Shown here piece after piece: positions 17,721 through 26,400 of a DNA stretch of 64,000 nt. Position 1 is the first letter of the stretch. Each line of letters begins with the position of its first letter. Made by a program: the position numbers and the translations under genes. The stretch covers positions 124,001 to 188,000 of the forward strand of contig NZ_CP114065.1 in the NCBI RefSeq assembly GCF_027627575.1. Direction: 5' to 3'. This stretch comes from Kribbella sp. CA-293567 (lineage in GTDB: Bacteria > Actinomycetota > Actinomycetes > Propionibacteriales > Kribbellaceae). Below the pieces are notes generated by a model. That model had not been told where the DNA came from. It did no database searches and saw nothing but the letters and a program-made list of their open reading frames with translations.

Positions 17721-18635
17721 ATGCAGATCGTCGAGGAGATCGAGGGTTCCGGTGGGCTCGGCGGGCTGGCCCGGATGACCGAGGCCATCGCGGCGCTGGA
17801 GACCCGGCGGACCGAGCTGATCGCGCAGTTGAGGTCCCAGCGACTGGCGAGCTGGGAGGAGATCGGGCAGGCCTGCGGGATGACTCGGCAGGGCGCGAGC
17901 CGTCGCTGGTCACAGCAGGCGCAGGCGACCTCGTTCGGCGATGCAGCAGCGGCGTACCGGCGTGGGCGGCCGCCGTACCCGGAATCGGCCGTCGACTGGC
18001 TCGTCCCCGGTACGGCGAGGTCCGCGCTCGATCTCGGCGCCGGCACGGGGAAGCTCACGCAGCTACTGGCCGCGCGAGACCTGACCGTGACGGCTGTCGA
18101 ACCGTTGGCGGCGATGCGCGAGGAACTGGTCGCCGCGGTTCCTGGGGTCGAGGTTCTCGACGGTTCGGCCGAGGAGATTCCGCTGGGCGACGGCACTGTT
18201 GACTCTGTGGTGGTCGCGCAGGCGTGGCACTGGTTCGACGCCGCGAAGGCGCTGCCGGAGATCGCGCGGGTGCTGGCGCCGGGTGGGACGCTGGGGCTGG
18301 TCTGGAACATTCGTGACCACAGCGTGCCGTGGGTCGCCGAACTGGACCGGGTGCTGCATCGGCACACCCGCCAGGAGATCGACACCACCCCCTCGATCGG
18401 TACGCCGTTCCGTCTGGTGGAGCGGTTCGAGGTCCGGTGGGAGCATCCGCTGACCCGGGCCGAGCTGCTGGACCTGGTCGCGTCGCGGTCCTACGTCATC
18501 ACGATGCCGGCCGCGGACCGCGACGAGCTGATGCACCAGGTGATCGAGCTGCTCGACTCACATCTCGACCTGCGGGGCCGGCGGAAACTCTCGATGCCCT
18601 ATGTCACCCGCTGCACCCGGGCCCGCCTGACCTGA
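17721..18635 (+). CDS. SAM-dependent methyltransferase with N-terminal HTH-like segment
   Basis: The 304-aa protein starts with a short helix-turn-helix-like region (about 15-60: LASWEEIGQACGMTRQGASR) followed by a Methyltransf_11-type domain. Motif I is ALDLGAGTGKLTQLLA, followed by VTAVEPLAAM, SAEEIPLGDG, VVVAQAWHWF and VLAPGGTLGLVWN. The C-terminal part resembles SmtA/UbiE-type enzymes. The helix-turn-helix resembles the short wHTH that sits before some actinobacterial MTase domains and could bind DNA. Substrate unknown. It faces aat divergently and is probably translated from a leaderless message. Confidence 0.8.
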   Translation: MQIVEEIEGSGGLGGLARMTEAIAALETRRTELIAQLRSQRLASWEEIGQACGMTRQGASRRWSQQAQATSFGDAAAAYRRGRPPYPESAVDWLVPGTARSALDLGAGTGKLTQLLAARDLTVTAVEPLAAMREELVAAVPGVEVLDGSAEEIPLGDGTVDSVVVAQAWHWFDAAKALPEIARVLAPGGTLGLVWNIRDHSVPWVAELDRVLHRHTRQEIDTTPSIGTPFRLVERFEVRWEHPLTRAELLDLVASRSYVITMPAADRDELMHQVIELLDSHLDLRGRRKLSMPYVTRCTRARLT

Positions 18636-18779
18636 TCGACCACTCGCTGGCTCTGCGTCACCAAGGGGCCGGCCGGGGTTTCTCCCGAGTGGCGCGAGCT
18701 GGCGCGGCACGTAGAGTTGACAGTGCTGCGCCCGCCCACCGGACTCCGGGAGCGGGTGTCCGAGTTGTGAAGGAGTGCT

Positions 18780-19475
18780 GTGGCCGGAGTAGCCAGATTC
18801 GTTGCCAGCAGTCTCGCGCCTGCCGCCCAGCGGTTCGCCCCGCAAGCCGCGGCCGGGGTCCTGCGTCAGGTGCTGGAGATCGCCATCGACGGGTACCAGC
18901 GGTTTCCCGGTGCCGAGAAGGTGGCCGAGCGGCAGTTGGCCAAGCACGACGGCGACGCAGAGCTCGCGGTCGACACCGTGATCGAGCAGCACATCCGGCT
19001 CGCGTCGGTGCAGGGGTTCGTCACCAGCGTCGGCGGGCTGGTCACCCTCCCGGTCGCGCTGCCCGCGAACCTGACCGGGATCGCCGTGGTCCAGGTGCGG
19101 ATGGTCGCCTCGATCGCCCATCTGCGGGGGTACGACCTGGACGACCCGCGGGTGCGGACCGCGGTGATCACCTGCCTGCTCGGCGAGGACGGCGTGACCG
19201 ACCGGCTGAAGAAGGCGAGCCTGCCGACGTCGCCGCTCGCGATCGCGACCGCGCCGGTGTTCGACCCGGAGCTCGACCGGCTGGTGGCCGGCGAGGTGGT
19301 GGGCGAACTGATCGCGCGGGTCAGCGGCAAGCGGATGGGCCTGATGGTAACCCGCCGGGTGCCGCTGCTCGGTGGTGCCGTGGGTGCGGGCGTCGACGGC
19401 TGGTCGACGTACCGGATCGGCCGGTACGCCGACGAGAGCCTGGTCCGCCGGATCCGGCGCCCGATCGAGCCGTAA
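18780..19475 (+). CDS. EcsC-like family membrane-associated protein
   Basis: The 231-aa product (GTG with AAGGAG 5 bases upstream) resembles the EcsC family: amphipathic N-terminal helices, then QGFVTSVGGLVTLPVALPANLTGI and the RMVASIAHLRGYDLDDPRVR segment typical of the family. Two or three moderately hydrophobic helices (about 80-110 and 190-215) suggest membrane association. EcsC of Bacillus lies with an ABC transporter but its role is unknown. It stands alone here. Confidence 0.7.
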   Translation: MAGVARFVASSLAPAAQRFAPQAAAGVLRQVLEIAIDGYQRFPGAEKVAERQLAKHDGDAELAVDTVIEQHIRLASVQGFVTSVGGLVTLPVALPANLTGIAVVQVRMVASIAHLRGYDLDDPRVRTAVITCLLGEDGVTDRLKKASLPTSPLAIATAPVFDPELDRLVAGEVVGELIARVSGKRMGLMVTRRVPLLGGAVGAGVDGWSTYRIGRYADESLVRRIRRPIEP

Positions 19476-19517
19476 CGCTCCGGCCGGCGCACGGTCAGCT
19501 GCTCGGTCAGCCGGAGG

Positions 19518-20444
19518 TCAGCCGACCAGGGCCTGGACGACCCGGCTTGCGGACGGCTTGCCCAGCTGGGTGGCCATCCAGGCGCTGGTGGCGACGAGAC
19601 TCTCGAGGTCCACACCGGTCTCGATGCCGAGGCCGTCGAGCTGCCACAGCAGGTCTTCCGTGGCGAGGTTGCCGGTGGCGCTCTCGGCGTACGGGCAGCC
19701 GCCGAGGCCGCCGGCCGAGCTGTCGACGACCGTGACGCCTTCCCGCAGCGCGGTGAAGGTGTTGGCGAGCGCCTGCCCGTAGGTGTCGTGGAAATGCACG
19801 GCGAGCTGGTCGACGCCGACCCCGGCTCCGGCGAAGGCCTTGATCAACGCGATCACCTGCCCCGGCGTGGCGACCCCGATCGTGTCGCCGAGGGAGAGCT
19901 CGTGGCAGCCGAGCTCGGTCAGGCGCGCGCCGACCTTCACCACCTGGTCGATCGGTACGGCGCCCTCCCACGGATCGCCGTAACACATCGAGACGTAGCC
20001 ACGGACCCGCAGACCCTCGTCGAGCGCCCGCCGCACGGTCGGGGCGAACATCGCGAACTGCTCGTCGACGGTGGAGTTCAGGTTCTTCGCGGCGAACGTC
20101 TCGGTCGCGCTGGCGAAGATCGCGATCTCCTCCACCCCCGCCTCGAGCGCACGATCGAGACCGCGCTCGTTCGGTACCAGTACCGGCGCCCGAAGCCCGT
20201 CGGGAAGGTCGAGCCGCTGCAGCAGTTCGGCGGCGTCGGCGAGCTGGGGTACCCACTTGGGGTGGACGAAGCTGGTCGTCTCGATCGTGGTCAGCCCGGC
20301 CGCGGCCAGCCGCTGGATGAACTCGGCCTTCACCGCCACGTCGACGATCGCCTCCTCGTTCTGCAACCCGTCCCGCGGGCCGACCTCGTAGATCGTCACC
20401 CGCTCGGGCAGCCCACCGGTCGGAACCTGCTCAGGCTTGCGCAC
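19518..20444 (-). CDS. Hydroxymethylglutaryl-CoA lyase
   Basis: The GTG at 20444 is preceded by GGAGG (6-base spacing) and gives a 308-aa enzyme of normal length; the frame runs 119 codons further without homology. The HMG-CoA lyase/TIM-barrel motifs are all present: Arg24 in VGPRDGLQNE, SLGDTIGVATPG, the metal-binding His218/His220 in AVHFHDTYG, and catalytic Cys250 in GGLGGCPYA. It cleaves HMG-CoA to acetoacetate and acetyl-CoA in leucine breakdown. No other leucine-pathway gene lies beside it, though the acyl-CoA dehydrogenase/AtuA operon at 61-64 kb is of a related type. Confidence 0.92.
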   Translation of the reverse strand: MRKPEQVPTGGLPERVTIYEVGPRDGLQNEEAIVDVAVKAEFIQRLAAAGLTTIETTSFVHPKWVPQLADAAELLQRLDLPDGLRAPVLVPNERGLDRALEAGVEEIAIFASATETFAAKNLNSTVDEQFAMFAPTVRRALDEGLRVRGYVSMCYGDPWEGAVPIDQVVKVGARLTELGCHELSLGDTIGVATPGQVIALIKAFAGAGVGVDQLAVHFHDTYGQALANTFTALREGVTVVDSSAGGLGGCPYAESATGNLATEDLLWQLDGLGIETGVDLESLVATSAWMATQLGKPSASRVVQALVG

Positions 20445-20514
20445 TTGTGCCTCCGTCTCGTGAGCCTGGCTCCGTCGAAGGGGCCGGGAGGGGTCTCCTC
20501 CACAATGGCTCGTG

Positions 20515-21159
20515 ATGACAACTCTGGCTGACATTCTGCGGGGCATCGAGAACGGCGTCTTCCCCACCCCGGACCTGAGCATCACCGTCGTACCGGCGCC
20601 GTCCGCTCGCGAGCTGGCCGTGGTGGCCTTCACCGCGCACATCGTGATCGCGGCGAACGTCTCCCCGGCCTGGGTGACCGAGCTGATCCCGGACGGCGAC
20701 CTGTCAGCTCCGCTCAACCCACCCTTCCTGTCCGCCCTGGAAGAACTGAGCGGCCGCCGGGTCACCGCGATCGACCAACTGCTGCTCGCCCCGGCGCTCA
20801 CCGACCCGGCCGAGCGTGCTGCCGCCGTCGAGGGTCTGACCGAACTGACCGACCGCGGCCATCCCCGGATCGAACGGGCCTGGCGGTACCGCGACGACGT
20901 ACACGCCTACACCGCCCCGTACGGCGGTCTGGTGCTCACCGGCCGAGGGCTGGCCGGCCGCCAAGAGGTCGCCCTGGAGGTACCCGTCGCTGCCCGCGGC
21001 GCCGGCCACGGTCGCCGCCTCGCCGTCGCGGCGCGTGCGCTCGTCCCGCCCGGCACCCAGATCTGGTCCCAGGTCAGCCCCGGCAACGCCGCCTCGACCC
21101 GGACTTTTCTCGCCGCGGGTTACCGGCCGGTCGGGTCCGAAGCCCTGCTGCTCGGGTAG
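20515..21159 (+). CDS. GNAT-like N-acetyltransferase domain protein
   Basis: The 214-aa product (an overlapping GTG at 20512 is an alternative start) has a GNAT-type C-terminal half: VALEVPVAARGAGHGRRLAVAA holds the R/G-x-x-G acetyl-CoA loop, and VSPGNAASTRTFLAAGYRPVGSE is the closing motif. The N-terminal half (about 1-110) has no obvious match. A CACAAT hexamer at 20501-20506 could be a -10 for a leaderless transcript. It is divergent from the HMG-CoA lyase gene. Confidence 0.7.
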   Translation: MTTLADILRGIENGVFPTPDLSITVVPAPSARELAVVAFTAHIVIAANVSPAWVTELIPDGDLSAPLNPPFLSALEELSGRRVTAIDQLLLAPALTDPAERAAAVEGLTELTDRGHPRIERAWRYRDDVHAYTAPYGGLVLTGRGLAGRQEVALEVPVAARGAGHGRRLAVAARALVPPGTQIWSQVSPGNAASTRTFLAAGYRPVGSEALLLG

Positions 21160-21180
21160 CTCCCGCGAAACACCTTGGGG

Positions 21181-21209
21181 CTGACAACTTCCTGCCGGGC
21201 CTCTAGGGT
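21181..21209 (+). promoter_or_regulatory. Predicted promoter of the four-gene DUF4365-HerA cassette
   Basis: CTGACA (21181-21186) and TAGGGT (21204-21209) are separated by exactly 17 bases. The start of transcription would be near 21215, giving a leader of about 38 bases before the ATG at 21254. No other promoter-like gap exists within the cassette, so this probably drives all four genes. Confidence 0.5.
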
Positions 21210-21253
21210 CGGTGGCACAGAGCAGGGGGGATGCTTTCGTTGCCGGGGGTCGG

Positions 21254-21739
21254 ATGCTGGATGCGCTTGTTCATCAGGGGAAGTTCGGCGAGGACTACGT
21301 GCGGGTGCTGGCCTCCGCGGCCGGTCTGCTGATCTCCCAGGACGACGTCGACTACGACGGCGTGGACTTCTGTATCAAGAAGCACTCCGACCAGGGCTGG
21401 TCGCCGCGGATCGAGGTCCAGGTGAAGACCACCTCCCGGCCGAAGCGCCGCGCCGCCGCGTTCGACTTCGACGGCCTGAACCAGTCCCAGTTCAACAAGC
21501 TGGCCGGCCCGGACTTTCTCGTGCACCGGTACCTGTTCCTGGTGATCGTGCCGACCAAGGCCGACGAGTACGCCGCGCTGAACACCACCGGCCTGCTGCT
21601 CCGGGACGTCGGCTACTACGTCTCGCTGCGCGACCGGGCGCCGATCGAGAACCCGGACAAGAAACGTCACGTTCGGGTGACCGTGCCGACCGCCAACGTC
21701 CTCACGGTCACCACCCTGCGGCAGTTGATCGATGGCTGA
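21254..21739 (+). CDS. DUF4365 PD-(D/E)xK nuclease-like protein (first gene of candidate defence cassette)
   Basis: The 161-aa protein has the DUF4365 restriction-endonuclease-like core. GKFGEDYV carries Glu13, DYDGVDF carries Asp35/Asp38, and IEVQVKTT carries the Glu54-x-Gln-x-Lys58 pair, so a catalytic metal site appears intact. The rest (LVIVPTKADEYA, YYVSLRD) fits the family's C-terminal strands. DUF4365 is related to DUF4297/Cap4-type nuclease domains found in defence loci. An upstream in-frame GTG at 21212 lies before the predicted transcription start, so the ATG at 21254 (GGGGG just upstream) is preferred. The gene overlaps the next by 8 bp, implying coupled translation. Confidence 0.78.
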   Translation: MLDALVHQGKFGEDYVRVLASAAGLLISQDDVDYDGVDFCIKKHSDQGWSPRIEVQVKTTSRPKRRAAAFDFDGLNQSQFNKLAGPDFLVHRYLFLVIVPTKADEYAALNTTGLLLRDVGYYVSLRDRAPIENPDKKRHVRVTVPTANVLTVTTLRQLIDG

Positions 21740-22847
21740 CCTCGGGGTCGGCGCGGTCAGCAGCTACCTGTCGGGCGCCGGCTGGACCCGTAGCGAACAG
21801 ACCTGGAACGGTGCCGCGATCTGGACGAACGGCGCACAGGAAGTCCTGGTGCCGCCACGCGACGGCCTCGGCGACAGCGCTGCCCGCCTCAAGGATCTGC
21901 TGCGCGCGCTGGAGGGTTTCGAGAGCCGGCCGGCTGACGAGATCGCCCGGGACATCGCCTACCCGCTGCTCGATACCACGTCGTACCGGGCTCCCGCCGT
22001 TTCCCAGCCGGACGGCTTCGTCCGGCTCGAATCAGGGCTCGAAGCGTTGCAGGGACTGCACGACCTGTTCCGGATCGCCGCCCAGACAGTACTGCGATCC
22101 CAGCACTTCGCCGCGGGCAGCGATGCCCTCGTCACCGAACTGCTCAGCGGTATCCATCTCGGCACGACGACCTCCCAGCAGTTCAGCGTCACGCTGCTGG
22201 TTCCGCTGGGCGACGAGACGTCGGCAGCACAGCCACCGCCCGGACGCAGGGTGCTGGCCGAGCTCTACGGTGCCGCGGCCGCCGTACGCCGCAGTGTCGC
22301 TCGGCCGGCCTCTCCTGGCATCGATTCCCTCCCGGAGTCGGTATCGCCCGGCTTCTGTACGGCGCTGAGCACCTTGGCCGCCCCCGACGGATCCTTCGAG
22401 CTCGGTTTTCGCTGGGCTCGTGGACTTCCCTCACCGCTGCCCGACGGCGTGATGGGCTTTCCGCCCGGCAGCGGTCCGGCCCTGCGCGACCTCTCGGAGG
22501 AGCTGCGCGGCGACCAGGACGAGCAGCTCCCGGTGGTCGCCGCGGCGAGTCGTGATCTGGCCGGACCGGTGAGCATCCTGGGCCGGGTCGAGGCGCTGCA
22601 CGACAACGAGATCGGTACCGACCGGTGGCGGGTCAAGGTCCGCGGCGCGCTCCGGGCCGAGAACCGGCCGCTGACCCGCCGGGTGCTTTGGGTCCGGTTA
22701 CCGGGCCAGGCGGCGTACGACGAGGCGTTGTCGGCGCACCGGAACCACCAGCAGGTCCAGATCGACGGCCTGTGGACCGCCGAGGACACCCACCGCGTCC
22801 GGATCATCGCCGACCCCGATGGTCTGCGGATCCTGGAAAACCCCTGA
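21732..22847 (+). CDS. Cassette protein of unknown family, 371 aa
   Basis: I do not recognise a family. The protein is soluble, with a helical N-terminal part (about 1-75, LKDLLRALEGFESRPADEIARD), a central alpha/beta part and a C-terminal beta-rich segment (about 285-371) that looks like an OB- or Ig-like fold: VSILGRVEALHDN, WRVKVRGALRAENRPLT, RVLWVRLPGQAAYDEALSAH, then IDGLWTAEDTHRVRII. It has no obvious catalytic motif. It overlaps the DUF4365 gene by 8 bp and precedes the winged-helix-like gene by 15 bp. Its place suggests an adaptor or sensor of the same complex. Confidence 0.75.
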   Translation: MADLGVGAVSSYLSGAGWTRSEQTWNGAAIWTNGAQEVLVPPRDGLGDSAARLKDLLRALEGFESRPADEIARDIAYPLLDTTSYRAPAVSQPDGFVRLESGLEALQGLHDLFRIAAQTVLRSQHFAAGSDALVTELLSGIHLGTTTSQQFSVTLLVPLGDETSAAQPPPGRRVLAELYGAAAAVRRSVARPASPGIDSLPESVSPGFCTALSTLAAPDGSFELGFRWARGLPSPLPDGVMGFPPGSGPALRDLSEELRGDQDEQLPVVAAASRDLAGPVSILGRVEALHDNEIGTDRWRVKVRGALRAENRPLTRRVLWVRLPGQAAYDEALSAHRNHQQVQIDGLWTAEDTHRVRIIADPDGLRILENP

Positions 22848-22862
22848 CCGAAGGATGGAACT

Positions 22863-23486
22863 GTGCCTGCTCAACCGCTGAACCTGAAGGAGCGAGCCGT
22901 GCTGCTCGCGCTCCTGGCCGAGGCCCGTCCGCTGACCAACGCGGAACTGCGGGAGTCTGCGGGGATCACGCTGGACGGAGCGAGCCGGCTGAAGCTCAAC
23001 GAGCTCAAACTCGTGTCGAGCAGCAAGGAGGGCCGGGCCTTCGTCCACGAGATCACCGACGACGGTGCGGCCTGGTGCGCGGACGAGTTGACGGCTGAGC
23101 GTCCTGAGCGGTCCGGCGCAGGTGGCGGGGCGCTCTACGCGGTCCTTGCCGGCCTGCAGCGCTATCTGCAGCGAACCGGCCAGTTGCTGTCCGACTTGTT
23201 CCAGCCGGCTGAACCGGTCGACGACCTCGAGACGCGGGTGCGGACGGCGTACGGCGTACTGAGCTCGAAGTCGGGGTCGTCCTGGGTCGGGCTGGCTGCT
23301 CTGCGGGCCGAGCTGACCGACGTCGACCGGGCCGACCTCGACGCGGTCCTCCAGCAGCTCTCGCGGCAGCCAGGGGTGCATGTGCAGGCCGAGGCGAACC
23401 AGCAGGCGCTGACCGGCGAGGACCACGAAGCGGCCGTCCGCTTCGGTGGGAGCAGCCGGCACCTGCTGAAGATCGACAACCCATGA
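22863..23486 (+). CDS. Winged-helix-like cassette protein, 207 aa
   Basis: GTG start with AAGGA about 9 bases upstream. Residues 5-75 look like a winged helix: LKERAVLLALLAEARPLTN, AELRESAGITLDGASRLKLN as the helix-turn-helix, then VSSSKEGRAFVHEITDDGAAW as the wing. Residues 120-200 may form a second winged helix (YGVLSSKSGSSWVGLAALR, ADLDAVLQQLSRQPGVHVQA, then EDHEAAVRFGG). The protein could be a DNA-binding subunit or a repressor of the operon. The stop codon overlaps the start of the ATPase gene by 4 bp (ATGA). Confidence 0.7.
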   Translation: MPAQPLNLKERAVLLALLAEARPLTNAELRESAGITLDGASRLKLNELKLVSSSKEGRAFVHEITDDGAAWCADELTAERPERSGAGGGALYAVLAGLQRYLQRTGQLLSDLFQPAEPVDDLETRVRTAYGVLSSKSGSSWVGLAALRAELTDVDRADLDAVLQQLSRQPGVHVQAEANQQALTGEDHEAAVRFGGSSRHLLKIDNP

Positions 23487-26400
23487 GGAACGAGGAGCGA
23501 GCCGCGCTGGCCGCGGTCCAGTTCAACTGGGCGGTCACGCCGGACGCCATCTGGAGCCCGGCCGAGCACCACGTCGAAGGCCTGCACGCGAACGTGATCC
23601 AGACCGTGATGGCCTCCGTCGGCGCCGCGCGGCGCAGTACCGGCGGGAGTCCGATCGGGATCGCGCTCGAAGGGGAGAAGGGGGTCGGCAAGACCCACCT
23701 GCTCGGCTGGGTCCGGCAGCGCGTCCAGGCCAGCGGCGGGTACTTCTTCCTGATCAAGCTGGTGAACGGCGCCTCCTTCTGGGCGAGCGCGGTCCGTGGC
23801 GTGATCGACGGCTTCCACGCGGGTCAGGGCGATCAGCTCACCCTGCTGCTGCACCGGCTCGGCGAACAGGCCGGCCTCTCGGAAAGCCTGCAGAGCCGGC
23901 TGCGCGGCGAGGCGCCGGCGACGCGGGCGGACCTGGACGCGTTCGTCGCCGGTCTGAAGGAGATCGATCTGCGAGTCGGTACCGAGTGCCAGAACACGGC
24001 CCGCGCGCTCGTTCTCTACCGCAGCCCCGACCAGGCCGCTCAGGAAGTCGGCTACAGCTATTTCGAACTCGACGGCGACGTGCAGGACGCAGAGCGCGAG
24101 CTCTGGGGTTTCCGGCGTGGCAGCCGGCTGCCGCAGCAGATCCTCGGGGACCTGTCCCGGCTGCTGGCGCTGACCGGGCCGGGCGTCATCGCCGTCGACC
24201 AGATCGACAGCGTGATGGCCCAGGTCTCCTCCGGCCGCAGTGACAACGCGGCGAACCAGCAAGCGCGCGTCCGGCTGGTGAACGAGCTCGCCGACGGGTT
24301 GATGGAGCTTCGGGAACAGACCCAGCGGACGTTGTCGGTGGTGGCCTGCATCCCGACCACCTGGGAGCTGATCCGGACGATGGCGATCAGTCCGGCCGCC
24401 GATCGCTTCCGGACCGTCACCATGCAGAGCCAGTTGCCCGATCCGGACATCGCCGTGGACCTGGTGGCGAGGCGGCTCGCCGGGTTGTACTCCGCCGCAG
24501 GCTACGTACCGGCGTACCCGACGTGGCCGGTACTGCGGTCGGCGTTCGACGACGACGGCGCCAGGGACTTCACCCCACGCCGGCTCCTGCAGCGGGTCGA
24601 CAGTCACATCCGGCACTGTCTCGAGACCGACCGTCTGGCCGAACTGGCCGACTTCGGCGAGGAACCCGAAGCGATCCGGCCGGGCAAGCACTCCGCGCCC
24701 ACCGGGCTCGGGCGTCTGGACGCGCGATTCGCTGAGCTGCGCGAGGCCGCGGACGTCGACGCGGCGCTCGATCCGAAGAGCGAGGACGCGTACATGCCGG
24801 TACTGCTGGCAGCCGCGCTCAGTGCGTACATCGCGGAGCTCGGCGGCACCGGGCAGGAGTTCGAGCTGGATCCTCCGCCGGGCGCCAAACCCGCTCTGCA
24901 CGCCCGGCTCCGGCGAACGCTCGACGAGCAGACGGACGACGAGATGCACTGGGGCTTCCGCGCCATCGCCAGCGACCACGGCCGCGCGGCCCTGACCCGG
25001 CTGCGAGCTGCCCGGACAGAGGCCGGCCTCGAGGTCGGCGTGACGAAACGCAAGCTCGTCGTACTCCGGAACACCCGCTGGTCCTCCGGGCCGATGACGA
25101 GCCGGGAGGTCGCCCAGTTCACCGCCGCCGGCGGGCTCTCGCTGCCGATCACGGTCGAAGACCTGAAAACCTTCGCCGCCCTCGACGCCCTACGCCGCCG
25201 ACCCGACCCAGGCTTCCTGCAATGGCTGGTCACCCGCCGCCCCGCCGGAAACTCAGAACTGTTCCGCCGAGTCTTCGGCGAAGCCACCCAACCCCCACGC
25301 CTCCCCGCCGGAGCCCCACCGTCTGCTGATACCTCCGACTCACCACTGAGCCCCACTGGTTCTTCAGCGTCACCACTGAGCCCCGCTGGTGCTCCTGCGT
25401 CACCACTGAGCCCACCTGATCTCGAGTCGGCACCCTCGGGTGCAACTCCCCCGCCCAACGCTGATGCGCCTACCGCAACCACTACCGCCGGCGCTGCCAC
25501 CCCACCTGCAGGTACTTCTGCCCCCGGCTCGCCTGACGCCGCTGCGCCCAACTGGCCCAAAGCCGCCGGCCCCAACCCAGCCACCACTACCGGCGCTACC
25601 ACCCCACCTGCAGGCGCCGCTGCCCACGCCTCGCCTGACGCTGCTGTTTCTGGCTCACCGCTCGCCGCTGGTGCCTCCGGCCCGTCGCACCCGTCTTCCT
25701 CGGCTGGTGACACAACCCGCCGGTCAGCCAACTCCAGTGGTAGCCAACCAGTACCAACGGGACGAACAACCGGCGTACCAGCTCCTGCCGACCCCATCGT
25801 GCCGATCGGCATTGGCATCAACTCCCAGCGAGTCTTCGGCGTCCCACTAGTGCAACTGCGGAAGCACACAGTCGCCTTCGCCGGTTCCGGCTCAGGAAAG
25901 ACCGTCCTGCTCCGACGCCTGATCGAGGAATGCGCCCTGCACGGCGTCTCCTCGATCGTGCTCGACCCAAACAACGACCTCGCCAGGCTCGGCGACGCCT
26001 GGCCGACCCCACCCACCGGCTGGCTCCCAGGCGACGAAGCCCGCTCCGACGCGTATCTACGCAGTACCGAGGTAGTCGTCTGGACCCCGCGCCGCGCGAA
26101 GGGCCGCCCACTCTCCTTCCGCCCACTGCCCGACTTCGCCGATGTCCTCGACGACGCCGACGAATTCGGCGACGCGGTGGAGGCAGCCGTCGCGGGCCTC
26201 CTGCCCCGGGCACAGCTCACCGGCCGCAAGATGAAGACCGGCCAAGCGGTCCTACGGGAGGCTCTCGAGTACTTCGCCCTGGACGGCGGCACCGAACTGA
26301 CCGCGTTCATCGACCTGCTGACCGACCTCCCCGACGGCGTCAGCCGCTTGCGGAGCGCACACCGGGTCGCCGCCGACATCGCCGAAGCACTCAACGCCGA

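Noticed and set aside
19478..19516. Terminator between the EcsC-like and HMG-CoA lyase genes
   Set aside because: A CTCCGGC/GCCGGAG 7-bp stem exists but the loop is 25 bases and there is no T-run.
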